A DNA stretch of 64,000 nucleotides from Mixia osmundae IAM 14324 (lineage: Eukaryota; Basidiomycota; Mixiomycetes; Mixiales; Mixiaceae). The position numbers were made by a program, and so were the translations under genes. The stretch is from contig NW_014575558.1 of NCBI RefSeq assembly GCF_000708205.1, forward strand, positions 310,001 through 374,000. The letters are read 5' to 3'. The notes beneath the pieces are model-generated. The model saw only the letters and a list, made by a program, of their open reading frames with translations. It ran no database searches and had not been told where the DNA came from. Shown piece by piece: positions 1 through 10,839 of this stretch (its first letter is position 1; the number at the start of each line of letters is the position of its first letter).

Positions 1-247
1 GTGAGCTCAGCTGATCACAGGGGCATGCCAATCTGTCGCTCTGGCGAAGTATCATCGGAGAGGTAGCTCGAACGGGACAACGAGGCAGGACCGTTGCTAC
101 CACGACTGCGCGGACGGCACGTTCTCTCCAGAGTAAGATTGTAAGACACCAATCAAGGCAGTAGAGGAAGTCGAGGCAGGGACGTAAGCGCAGAAGGGCA
201 AACGGCAATGCATCGATCACGTGATCGCCAGAACAAGTCGAATCCAG

Positions 248-814
248 CTAGATTGACACTCCTTTGGCCTTGTGCTCATGGACGAGACGGTCACCGCAGT
301 GGAGTGACCACTTTTTGAGGCTGTATATAGCGTCAGCATTGTCTTCATACGAACGAACGGGAAGACTCGTGCCCCTTGTTGTTGAACTTGGAAGGCAACA
401 GCTGGTAAGTGAGATGTTTGCCGTCAGTATGGAAGACGATCTGGAGGTCGGTAGAGTAGGATTTGTCGGTCTTCTGTACAGTATCTTTTCAATAAGACAG
501 ATAAGCTCCGGACAAGACGAATGTGTCGATCCCTTACATAAGCAGACATCATCGTACAATGAGGCTTCATCTGAGTAGCGCTGGGGTGCCGGCAGACACT
601 CGAAAGGATGCTCATCCGCCGTCGTAAGGATGAAAGGCATGTTTTCGTCGCTGGTATATTTGAGTTGGAACGACAGCGACTCTCGTCCGCCGCGAATCAA
701 GTCCATATTAAGGCTGCAGAGCTGGAGGTATTGAATAGGGTAGGGTCCTGTCTGCACTGCAGCAGAAGCTACGGCTGATGCAAGAGCGAGCATTCCGATC
801 ATCTTGGCGAGCAT
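248..814 (-). CDS. Small secreted protein, family A copy 1
   Basis: Family not recognised. The model has three exons (538..814, 373..484, 248..320) and gives 153 aa. The N-terminus MLAKMIGMLALASAVASA is a typical signal peptide, so the product should be secreted. The mature part has few cysteines, a central segment ending in HLTYQLLPS, and the C-terminal family signature LKKWSLHC. The start is the Met that aligns with the other three copies. Intron 1 is GT-AG (53 nt). Intron 2 (321..372) begins with GC: only this donor keeps the frame of the WSLHC exon, and it lies exactly where copies 2-4 have GT. It is the most divergent member at the C-terminus. It heads a run of four same-strand paralogues. 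Role unknown; a plant-interaction protein is only an inference. Confidence 0.72.
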   Translation of the reverse strand: MLAKMIGMLALASAVASAAVQTGPYPIQYLQLCSLNMDLIRGGRESLSFQLKYTSDENMPFILTTADEHPFECLPAPQRYSDEASLYDDVCLCKGSTHSSCPELICLIEKILYRRPTNPTLPTSRSSSILTANISLTSCCLPSSTTRGTSLPVRSYEDNADAIYSLKKWSLHCGDRLVHEHKAKGVSI

Positions 815-1210
815 CGTGTTGTCAAGAGCCTGGCAAGGAAGGAAAATTTGGTCGCTTTTATACGACTCGAAGAGGGGCAATAGGAGTCAGACGTCGTATT
901 CAGCGTAATACTCTTCTGGCTCGCGATGGCAATAACGATAATGAGTTGCTGAGCAACGATCGGACGACTACGCTGTCCTTAAAAACGTGCCGATGCACAG
1001 ACAGCTTGAGCAGAACGTGGTAAGGCATAGGGACGCTCAAGTCGTGTGCCCCTAGTCGGTCGATAGTGCGCAAGTGTGGTATATATACTGATGATATGTA
1101 TCGCCCGTACTCCCAGGAGCAGTGCTCAGCGTGAGTTGATCGTCTGCAACGAGATCAGATATAGAAGGGCAGATGACAATGCATTGTGTCGCGTCGCGTA
1201 TCGTAAAGGA

Positions 1211-1763
1211 TCACGACTTGCGCTCTTCAATCAGATGGCTACCGCATTTGAGGCTCCAAAATGCGAGACTAACGGCGAGAGTCAGCAGCATGGTTGTCAT
1301 AGCGAGAGCCTGCGTACCCTTTGTCGTCGGCCAAAGAAGGCAAAAGCTCATAATTCAGGTATTTGCCGTCAATGCGGAAGACGATGTCGATCTTGGAATG
1401 GATGGAACCGTCTGGCGTGCTCACAAAATCTGCCAATCAAGATAGTGAGGTAGCGTCGCATAGGGATATCGCGTGCATACACAGGCACTCGGTGGCATCT
1501 GAGCCGCCTCTTGTGTACTGCGGCGATGCCGGCTGACAGGCGAGCGATCGCTTGGTCAACGTCGTGGCGCTGAATGGCGAGTCTTCAGGACCAAAGTGCT
1601 CGAGCTGGAATAAAAATGAGTCCGCGCGGCCGCCGATGAGACCGAAAGTGAGACTACATAGCTGGACGGGCTGGACAGCGTATTGAGCTTTCTGCACAGC
1701 GACTGCGGCGACAGAGTACACGAGAGCAAGCACCCCAATCATTGTGACGAACTTGGTTCTCAT
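1211..1763 (-). CDS. Small secreted protein, family A copy 2
   Basis: Second tandem copy, 150 aa, exons 1481..1763, 1318..1429 and 1211..1268. The signal peptide is in MRTKFVTMIGVLALVYSVAA. Exon 2 is 112 nt, as in copies 1 and 3, and encodes the conserved stretch KYLNYELLPS; exon 3 ends in IEERKS. Both introns are GT-AG and interrupt the same codons in the same phases (1 and 2) as in the neighbours, so the copies arose by duplication of a complete intron-bearing gene. An upstream in-frame Met at 1787 exists, but the start at 1763 matches the family. No domain is recognised. Confidence 0.75.
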
Positions 1764-2159
1764 CGTTTGGCGAGGGAGGCAAGACACGGGGGATGATGCT
1801 GGACAACTCGATCAGGGGCAAGAGGAGAGTGGACATCGCGACGTGGAGACAATCTCTTGTGCACATGATTGTGTGGCGCGCATGAGTCGCCAAAGCTCTC
1901 AGAGGCTACACTGAGACTGTTGCTCTGGCAACAATGGGTCTCTGCGGTGAACGTGCCTCTGCAAGGGCGAAGCGAAAGGCACTCGCACGTCGCATGTTTG
2001 GCGCCGATAAGTATCGATTGATGGGCAGCTGTGTGGGCTGATCTCTACCCGCGGATTCCGAAGCTCGTGTCTGTGAGGTGGTGCGTGATCCGCAACCACA
2101 TGTGGGGTGCAACCACAGGAGGGCGAACATAGATGCATTGATCGCGCAAATTACTGCAG

Positions 2160-2710
2160 TCAGCGCGACTTGCGCTCTTCGACGGGCTGCTTCTCGCACA
2201 CGAGACTCCAAGATTTGAAACTGCATCCAAGTTCAGTAGCGGCTTTGTCATATCAAGAGAGATTGTACCCTATAGTGCGAACCATGGAAGGCAGGAGCTC
2301 ATAATTGAGGTATTTGCCATCGGTACGGAGAAGGAGATCAATCTTGGTATAGACCGAACGGTCTGGCTTGAGTGTGTTGTCTGCAAGAGAGAGTAGTCAG
2401 CAAAACAGCGGCAGTGTTGGGGGTGCGTACAAGTGCACTCGGCGGCGTGTGAGCCCTCTGTTGAGCTGAACGGCGTAAGGTCCAAGCAGGTGAACGGTTC
2501 ATCGGGGACCAGCGTAACGCTGAAGGGCGGGTAGTTATCACCACGGTAGTTAAGCTGCAGCAGCAGTGATTCTGAGCCACCGCCGATGTAGTTCACATTG
2601 AGGTCACACATCTGGCTCGGCTTGAGAGCGTATTGTCCTCTTGGCGCAGCAGCAGCAGCGGCGACGGCGGTGTATGCGAGAGCGAGCATTCCGAACATCA
2701 TTGCGAGCAT
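2160..2710 (-). CDS. Small secreted protein, family A copy 3
   Basis: Third tandem copy, 150 aa, exons 2431..2710, 2269..2380 and 2160..2220. The N-terminus MLAMMFGMLALAYTAVAAAA is a signal peptide with an alanine-rich end. The middle exon encodes TDGKYLNYELLPS, and the last exon encodes FKSWSLVCEKQPVEERKSR, the clearest version of the C-terminal signature. Intron donors are GTACGC and GTACAA. The cysteine pattern differs slightly between copies, which suggests relaxed or diversifying change outside the two signature blocks. Function unknown. Confidence 0.77.
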
Positions 2711-3117
2711 TGATTCTGTCTTCTGCTTTGGCGAGAGAGAAAAGGAACGTGGAAGGAAGTCAGGCAACTCATAGAGGGGTCAAGGGGGCTTTCATTGCTG
2801 GCTGCGACGCGACACAGATGTACCCCGTGTCAGTGCCATCATGGTAAGTCGCTGAGGTGACCAGAGGGCTGCAACGAATCGGCCTGGTGCATGTGTGGGG
2901 TTCCTGGGAGCCGACGCTTCGGGCGTCTTGAAGCTGCCGTTCTTTTCAAGAAAGGTCGGTGCAGCAGCGCACTAATGCAAGTGCTTGTACTTTGTATCGT
3001 AGAGGAAGCGCAGAGACTGAGAAGCTTGCAACAAGCGACTGCCTGTAATGCATATAGAGCAGGACAAATGCGCATGCATTGAGATTGTAGCGATTCGACC
3101 TATTGCAGCCATGCGCG

Positions 3118-3665
3118 TCAGGTCGACTTGCGCTCCTCGACGAGCTGTTGATCGCAATGAAGCGACCACGATTTGAGGCTGTGAACGATTTCAGCGTTCT
3201 CGTCGTCATGACCGACGCCACTTTACCCTGTGTGAAAGGCCGTAGAGGGCAGAAGCTCGTAGGTGAGGTATTTGCCCTCGACGCGAAAGACGAAGGCAAT
3301 CTTCGTCGAGATCTTGGAGCTGAAGAGATCTGTTGCGAGATCTACGGGGGAAAGTGCAATCAGCTGCGCCAGGGATGGTAGAGAACACCCATACAGTCGC
3401 ACTCGAAAGGGTGTGAATTGGGATCGCGTGTGAAGGCAGGGGTGCAGTGAAGCGGCGTATCGTCGTCTTCTGCTTTCGCGGTGAAGGGCTGAAGGGCGTT
3501 TGGCGTATGCTCAAGTTCGAAACCGAACAACCAACGTCGACCGCCAATCAACGTCGTGTCGAGCAGGCAAATCTGGAATGGCTGGACCGCATATTGACCT
3601 GCCTGAACGGCAGCAGCGGCGACCATGTATACGAGGCTGAGCATTCCAAACATCGTAGCAAGCAT
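3118..3665 (-). CDS. Small secreted protein, family A copy 4
   Basis: Fourth copy and the first to be transcribed from the right, 148 aa, exons 3395..3665, 3227..3341 and 3118..3178. The reading frame is open for 67 codons upstream, but the Met at 3665 (MLATMFGMLSLVYMVAAAAV) gives the signal peptide and aligns with the paralogues. Exon 2 is 115 nt, one codon longer than in the others, and carries GKYLTYELLPS; exon 3 gives LKSWSLHCDQQLVEERKST. Both introns are GT-AG in the conserved positions. Family and function not recognised. Confidence 0.77.
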
Positions 3666-4041
3666 GATCTCTATCCTTGGGCGGGAGGAGCAGCGTTGTG
3701 TGGGATCAAGCACTAGGAAGCGAGGGGTCAAGGCGCGAGACGCGGCAACAATCGTCAGGAGACGACGACGAGCAGAGCAGGCGGGGTCGAATTGGCCAAC
3801 ACGTGTGGCCTGATCGATAGCTGCGCCGGCGGCGCTGAAGACGAGAGGGAGTATGCTGAAGATCATGACCAGTGTCCACTTTCATTTTCCGCCAGAAAGA
3901 TGGGATGAGCAGCTGTCTGTAACAAAGCGATGGCGTGGCAACGAGGAGATGTCGGTCATGTGACGCGGCGAGAGGTTGGCTTGTCAACAAGGAGATGTAA
4001 TAAGTCAGTGAAGAAACAACACGAACAGTGTTACACCGTCT

Positions 4042-4707
4042 TCACAAGCCGAGTACGCCGTCGAGCATGTAAATCCAGCCATTCGAGCACTGTTCTCATC
4101 ATGAGCGTGGTCTTGCATGGCCGAATTGGAGGTGCCTTACCTCGACAGCGTCGATGACGCGAGCCTGTCTGGGACCGACGAGTATGCTAGCCCAGGCATC
4201 TACAGCAGTTGCTGCTTCGGCGCGAGTAAACGTGATGGGATGGTCCTTGAGCAACGAGTCTCTCTCGCTCAGATCATCAAGCTTGAGCTCGAGTGATTCG
4301 GCAACAGCGTGCGTCTTGACCCAGTCTTGCAAGTACTCCGCTCGCGCTTTCTCCTCGTCCTTCTCGGTCGAGTAGATCTTCTCCTCGCCAGGCGCTCCCT
4401 CGTGTGGCTTGCGAGCGAGCTGAGAGATGATCGTGTTAGTAGGCACAAAGAGCGTCGTCTTCAGCACCGGTGCAGCCAGTCGTTCGGCAACAGATCCCTC
4501 CCGGAGGTAGTCGTAGAAGAAGCTAGCACTCCTCTGAACTGTCAGCATGTCAGACAGAGACGGCAAGGCCGAAGTTGCGATGGGTCCCTTGTCGGTGTTG
4601 AAGACGAGTTGATCGGCCGACAGGTCTTCGGCTGTCCTCCTGTCGGTCGCACGAGCTGACATGGCCATCAAGCCGACGGCAGTGGCCAGCAGTACCCGTC
4701 TGAACAT
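4042..4707 (-). CDS. Secreted fasciclin (FAS1) domain protein
   Basis: 204 aa from two exons (4141..4707 and 4042..4089) joined across a 51-nt GT-AG intron. The N-terminus MFRRVLLATAVGLMAMSARA is a signal peptide. The remainder is one FAS1 domain: the H1-type motif TTLFVPTNTII near residues 84-94 and, created by the splice, the end of the fold with ARVIDAVE joined to NGWIYMLDGVL. FAS1 proteins are extracellular or vacuolar adhesion-type proteins. There is no GPI signal after the domain, so a soluble secreted form is likely. It diverges from the MFS gene at 4860, leaving 152 bp for both promoters. Confidence 0.82.
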
Positions 4708-4859
4708 CGCTAGCCAGGTGTCTACCTCTCCTGCTCCGATGGCGTCACTTCACTTCACTCGACTCGAATCGACCCGGCGCGACGTGGCAAGAGTTGGCGA
4801 GATCCGAGTGAGTGGCAGTGCCGTCATTGGCTCGTGATGACCGCCTAGACGAGATCGAG

Positions 4860-6495
4860 ATGCCCCCTCAGCGAGCAACGATGTCGGGCGAGCACGCGGA
4901 CGACACGAGCCGAGGCACAGTCTCGAAATGGCAAGCCAAAGCATTGGCCATCTCCACGTGTATCTCCATCTCCCTCAATGCCATCACCGCCGGTTCCATC
5001 TTCACCATCCCACTCTGGGGACCCCCGCTCGCAAAGACGATCGGATTGAGCATGTCCCAGAGCAATAATGTAGCCATTGGCGCCATTCTCGGCGAGTACA
5101 TCTCGGCCGTCGGCTGGGGATTGCTCGTTGATCAACGAGGACCAAGAACGTACGTCGGGCCGTGCAGATATCTACAAGGCTTGACTGATGATGATCTCGC
5201 GTCACAGGGTGTCACTCTGCGCTGCCGTCCTCTTCGCAGTCGGCTACGGCATGATGGCGCGCTCGATCAAGATGTCACCGCCCGATGATCCCAGCCTGCT
5301 CGCAAGCAAAGATGACCCGATCGACATCATCGCGCCATCGGCCACGTGGATCTTCCTGGCATGCTACTACGTCCTCAGTGGTTCGGCGACTGCTGCAAGC
5401 TATTTTGCAGCCGTCACGACGGCCACGCGCTCATTTCCCGATCACCCTGGCTTGGCCATCGCGATTCCCTGTGCTCTCTTTGGCCTGTCGCCCCTGCTCA
5501 TCTCACAACTCGCTTCGGCGCTCTTCGTGGACCGATCACAGATCACCTCGCCCGATGAGTTGGATGTCTACCGGTTCTTTGTCTTTCTCGCCATCACCCT
5601 GTTCGTGGTCAATATGCTCGGGGCCTACGGACTGCGCATCATACCTCGCTCGCCTGCCGTTTTGCTCAAGGAAGACGTAGACGAGCAACAGGATCGCGAA
5701 GGGGATGCACTCTCTTCGCCCACCGAATCGAGTCTCCTTCTGCCCGCCACAGACCTTACTTCTGCGCCCAAGCCGATCACACTCAGATCTTGCATGGGCA
5801 ATCGTCAGTTCTGGCTTCTCTCGCTCATCGCAGCGCTGGTCAGTGGACCGGCAGAAGCCACCATCGCCACGCTAGGCAATGTAATCGAGAGCGTGCTCGC
5901 TCAACCACAACTCTGGCTCGAGCCGGCTTGGCCAGGCACAGATGCGCTCAATATACGCAAAACGCACGTCATCGTTATTGCCGTCTGCAATACCGCCATT
6001 CGGCTCCTTGCGGGTCCTTTGAGCGACTGGCTCTCGCCAAAGCGTGCAGGACTGGCCACAACGCGGACGTGGACAATCTCGCGTCTCTATTTTCTCGTGT
6101 TTGCTTGTCTGCTCTTCGTCATCGCTTTCCTCTGGGCAGCCTTTGTCATGCAGACGCCGGCTGGCTTATGGTTGCTCAGTGTCGGTGTCGGACTCGGCTA
6201 TGGACTCACTTTCACGCTCATACCCGCCATTGTCTCCACGGCGTTCCCCTTGGAGCATTTCGGCTTCAATTGGGGCCTCATCAGTCTCGCATCTGCAGCA
6301 GGCTCATTTGTTTTCACCGCCTTGGCAGGCGCAGTCTCAGATAGCGCCACAGAGGGCCGACATGCTCGGGATAATGTCTGCGCAGGCAGACGATGCTTCG
6401 CTGCCACTTTTGCAATCTATACTGCGAGCTGCATCCTCGCTGCTCTCATGACTGTCTGGTTACAGAGACAACGACACTGGAGAGGCAAAGTCTAG
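4860..6495 (+). CDS. MCH1: MCH1-like major facilitator transporter
   Basis: 525 aa, two exons (4860..5149 and 5208..6495), intron phase 2. About twelve hydrophobic segments are visible. The first (SLNAITAGSIFTIPLWGPPL) and the splice-junction region TVSLCAAVLFAVGYGMM resemble the fungal Mch1 / nodulin-like branch of the MFS, which in yeast contains a vacuolar-membrane monocarboxylate-transporter homologue with no demonstrated monocarboxylate uptake. A hydrophilic loop of about 45 residues lies between TM6 and TM7. Frame upstream of 4860 is open but has no ATG, so 4860 is chosen; an ATG at 4881 is the alternative. The substrate cannot be told. The stop lies 6 bp from the convergent stop of the SYO1-like gene. 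Confidence 0.75.
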
Positions 6496-6501
6496 ATTGC
6501 A

Positions 6502-8982
6502 TTACTTGAACTGCCGACGATAGGCAACAAAGGCGTTCAAATTGATCAAGGCGGCATCGGCCTTTTGCCGCAGCACAGAGGCTTTGCGCTTATCGATCCG
6601 CTTCACCTGCTTGCTGCTGTCAGCCGAGGTACTTGATTTGCCATGCTCACGTACGAGGCCTTTCAGGCTTTTCTGCGCAGCCTCGAAGCGAGGTAGAGCG
6701 CCTGCTAGACGGAAAACCGGCACGTCATAATCGCGTGTTTCATCGGCAAATACATCGAGCAGGCTGTCTAGCGACTGAAGCGCGATGTCGAATCTGTCGT
6801 CATTGTTCACATAATCTGGCGAGATGAAGGCCAGCCAGCCCATCAGAGAAGTTGCGATTGCCTGTCACCACATCAGTCTGTTACCAGCTGGCTGCTGTGG
6901 GAACGCACCCTATTCTCGTCGACAGAGACTTGCGAACGCATGGCAAGACAGCCGAGAGCGCCGACGCAGGCGGTCTGTAATGCCGGAGTAGCAGCAGGAG
7001 TCGCATCGACCAGTGCGAGCAAGACCTGATGTTCTTGCAGCCCGACAGACTAATCCGCAGAATATCAGCACGATAGAATATAGACACCAAGTCAGAACAC
7101 ACAAGTGTAGACGCATCAGATAGACCTATGCGAGCGAGTGCCCAAATGCAGTTGATCGTTGCTGCCAGACAATCTTCATTTGCGAGATCGCCTTCGCTCT
7201 GCTTTGCCTTGCCCTTGCCCGGCTCGTGTTGAGCGCCAAAGGTGAGTACAAGCTCGAAAAGAGTATTCCATGTCGCTTGAAGTGTTTTCGCGTTGGACGA
7301 GACGAACGCAGCCGCACGTGCGCCTTGACGGCCGAGTGTGAGCAAAACATTGTTGAGGCATTCAAGAGCGCGCAGGTGAACAAGCTGGAGTACATCGTCA
7401 CCGTTTGGTGTAGTCGCACCCGCGGCAATGAGCTGAGTAGATGACGATCCATTCTGCTGCAGCGGAGACAATCGCGCGAGCGCCAAGAGTTTGGCCGGTA
7501 GCTCGGCAAAAAGACTGGTTGAAGCTTCATCGAGTTGCACGTCTTCATCTAGCATCATCTCTTCACCGATCTCCGCCGGGACCTCATCATCCTCTTCTGC
7601 CTCGTCCACATCCTCGTCCATCCCGCTCGAAGCTGCAAGGGGCGCTTCAGGCTCATCAAAGCCGTCAATGCATGCGACGAGCTCTGTGAGCATCTCGAGG
7701 CCGATCTGTAGCGTGGAGAGGCGCTGGCTGCTCGGCGCCAGCGCAGATATATCTGTATCTAGTAGCTTGACCAGGAATAGCGGCGCGATATCTAGCAAAC
7801 GACGCCAGTGATCTGATTTTGGGTGAGCTACATTCTTGACAATGCCTGCGCCAGCGGAGGTGAGCTTGGCATTCTGGAAAACCGTGTAGCGTACCTATGA
7901 GCAAGACGCGTAAGAGTAGTCTATTCTCTTCGTCAGATGGAGTCGGGACATGCTGGCTCGCAATGACGTCGAGCATATTGGGCAAGCTGGTGCGAGGTAT
8001 GATCAAGCCGGTATTGTCCTCGCTGAGCGTCAGAAGCGCTTGGGCTATGCTCTGGAATAAGCTATCGAGACTACACAAAGTCGTCATGGACTGACCTGCT
8101 ACGACGGCAATATTGATGGGCGTCCGAGTCGTAAAGGTTCCGTCGAGTGAGCTCAAGGGCAAGTATGCAAGCAGGAAGTCGGATAGCGCGGGCGAAGCAG
8201 ACAGGGCCGTGTGGATCTTTGTGGATGTCTCCCTGTGGCGCGAAAGATATCAGCAGAATAGCAAACGAGGAGCTGAATTGACTGACGCTAGCGCCCAGAT
8301 GAGCGTGAGTACATTGTCGGTCCAGTCCCAGTAGCCCTCTTTGATGGCCAGCAAGGCTTCTGCCGCGCCGTTTTGCAGTGGCGGATCATCTGCGCGAAAC
8401 TGCCGCAGGTAGACCAACAATGTCGATAGCAGAGCGAGAAGTGGCGGAACAACTCCTTTGTTATACATCTCGCCTAGCGTGTCCCATTCGGACGAGCCTC
8501 GCTCAGTGGAGCCCGAGATGGCTAAATTGCGCAAGGCTCCACAAGCCTCCATGATGACTTGCTGATTCGATTCTGGCTGAGCACCTTCTCCCTTGGAGGC
8601 ATCCGGTAGCAGTAGTGCAGCTTTGCCTGCTGGCTTGCCACCCAGTCGGAGGATGAGATGGCCGACGACATTCTTGCCGAGCAAGAGTCGTCGAGCAGAT
8701 TGGCTTGCCGTTGCGAGCGTTGCCGTCAAGCTCTGCAGTGCCCCAAGGCGTTCATCGAGATCGTCATCCACCAACTGGTGTCCCGTCTATCTGAGCACAT
8801 GTCTTGAGAGTGCTGCGCCTCAAATGGCATACCTTTTCGAGTAGCAATGGAATTTCTTTCGTCTCCTTGCCTGGCTTGGCGGTAGCGTGCGCAGCTCGGG
8901 CTGCTTGCCCCTGCTGTTGTGCTGATCCAGATGCAGCGAGACGTGCTGTTCTGATCCTGCTGGACCGCTGCTGCTTGCCCAT
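6502..8982 (-). CDS. SYO1: SYO1/HEATR3-like ARM-HEAT repeat symportin
   Basis: 739 aa from six exons: 8833..8982, 8287..8774, 7895..8232, 7103..7845, 6909..7049, 6502..6861. In yeast and Chaetomium, Syo1 escorts ribosomal proteins Rpl5 and Rpl11 into the nucleus for 5S RNP assembly; HEATR3 is the animal counterpart. Matching features are the basic N-terminus beginning MGKQQRSSRIR, armadillo-like helices (EACGALRNLA, GIVKNVAHP, ECLNNVLLTLG), a long acidic loop rich in Glu/Asp around residues 370-400, and a helical C-terminus. All introns are GT-AG of about 49-58 nt. It diverges from the EME1-like gene (156 bp between starts). The family assignment rests on organisation rather than on a diagnostic motif. 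Confidence 0.7.
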
Positions 8983-9138
8983 ACCGCTCTTGCCAGTGGC
9001 CGCAAAAGTCGGATCTTTCTGTCAAGCCAAAGCAAGAAAGCGCGTCGTCGACACGTCGACACACCCTCGACACTGTCGTGAGACAAGCGCCTGTCCGTGC
9101 CTCTTGTGTGCAGCGATGTGGTCCAACGAAGGGCAAGC

Positions 9139-10796
9139 ATGACTCCACAGACGGGGAAGATCATAGATCTTGCCTCGAGCTCCGATGGGGAACAGCCGGC
9201 GCTGCCGTTGTCACTCGATAACCGCGCCTTGTCGCCAGCTTCTACGACTCAGCCCGTGATCATCGGTATCGCTAAGCCTGTGCAGCGTCCGGCTCTCGAA
9301 AAGTCAAGATCAGCTCCTGCCATGATACATAGCGTAGACAGTAGCGATGACGAACTTCCAGAATTACCCACCCGTCCCTCGTCGCGCTCGCAGCCCTCCA
9401 CGTCTGCCGCGAGACTGTTTGCAGGCGCACTAGCACCTCGACCCGCCAGTGCGCATCCACGATCAGACATGTTTGCGTCACGTGCAAAGCAGACCAATGT
9501 ACTGGCCGCGCCCGAAGAGGATCAGGCCGATCTGCCGTCCGTGACGAGCGGCAGAGCGCGTTCGCTCAGTGAGAAAGCGAGAGGAAAGCGCAAAGCGACA
9601 GACGAGTCGGACGATGACGGGGAGGCCGTCAAAGTCACGCTGAAGCCATCGAATTGCGCCAAGACGCCCAAGAGCAGCCCAGAGCAAGTCAGGGCCCGCC
9701 AGGAGGAGTCGGCTGCAAAGAAGCAAACGGAAAAGGTCAGCGACCCCTCTTGTGCATTATCATGCAAGCTCACCTACTCTGCGCCCCCAGGCCTCTAAAG
9801 CTCGAAATGCAGCGCTGCGGGCCGCCAACAAATTGCAGTCTGATCGCAAGATCGCTGTCAAATATGTCAGGTTGCTCGTCACCGAGGAGCTAGCTACTTT
9901 GCCTAGCTTCAAGACCATATTCGCGTCTGTCAAGCAGACGCTAGGTGAAGCCGAAAGCCTTGTAAGGACGATGCCATGTCCAGTTGCATTACGGCCCTTT
10001 GCGAGCCGATTGCTTTTCTGGGAACGCCATCACGATACAGTCTGGAACGAAGCAGAGCGGATCTATTGGCCTCTGCCAGATGAGGAGCATGGATGGCGAC
10101 CAGAGCCCACTCTGATGATCTATGTCACCGCCGCCGAAGCTTCGCTACTCACTCGCAAGGTACCAGACGGGCTGACGACTTTCATATCGAGCGTCAAAGC
10201 GCACTACCCGGACCACCAGCTGTTCTTACTCTTGCATGGATTGGCAACAACGGAAGTGAATAAGCAACAAAGGGACACTATACGTGCGCAGCTCATGAGC
10301 GCTTTTCTCGCAACGGGATGTAAGTTCCTGGACCCAGACGATGACGAGGCATTGGCGGCTACGATCGTCGATGCTTCTCGTGACATATCTGTTCGACAGC
10401 TCAAGTACGTCATAGTCTGTTCTGAGGCGTCTTAACTGACACGGGAGCAGGTTGCATCAACAGGAGGATATGCAGTACGTTGGGCATGTGCCAGAAGGCC
10501 AACGCAAAGGCGACGGTCCGCGCAGCACGTTTCTGCGGCAGCTTAGCACGATGCCGGGCGGTAACGAGACTGCAGCTGCAGCCATTGTGCACAAGTACAA
10601 AACCTGGAGGGGACTCTACGAAGCCTTTGAGGCGAAGCAGTACAAACCGGAGGAACTCCTCGCAAACGAAGAGATTACGCGAACGGCTATGGGCACGATT
10701 ACTTCACGCCAGTATGGCGTCGCGGCAAGTACGAAGCTTTACCGGTTCATGTTTTCTTCTGATCCTCATGTACAAATGAAGCGCGGCAAGGATTAG
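9139..10796 (+). CDS. EME1: EME1/MMS4-like structure-specific endonuclease subunit
   Basis: 518 aa, three exons (9139..9735, 9791..10404, 10451..10796). EME1 is the non-catalytic partner of MUS81, which cuts branched DNA at stalled forks and recombination intermediates in the nucleus. The N-terminal third is disordered and rich in Ser/Asp clusters (HSVDSSDDELPELP), followed by a basic charged helix and a degenerate XPF-like nuclease fold without the ERKxxxD active-site motif. The C-terminus has a helix-hairpin-helix-like tail (AAAAIVHKYKTWRGLYEAF). The frame is open upstream but only from GTG, so the ATG at 9139 is used. It ends 43 bp from the convergent MOT1 stop. No single invariant residue proves the identity. 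Confidence 0.68.
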
Positions 10797-10839
10797 TGGG
10801 GTTTGTTGTATGCAATCAACACGGGATTAGTCAGCGTCG

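Noticed and set aside
4812-4859. GTG-started N-terminal extension of the MFS transporter (similar extensions at 9097, 17771 and 48743)
   Set aside because: A nuclear fungal gene should start at ATG; the first in-frame ATGs are at 4860, 9139, 17861 and 48812.
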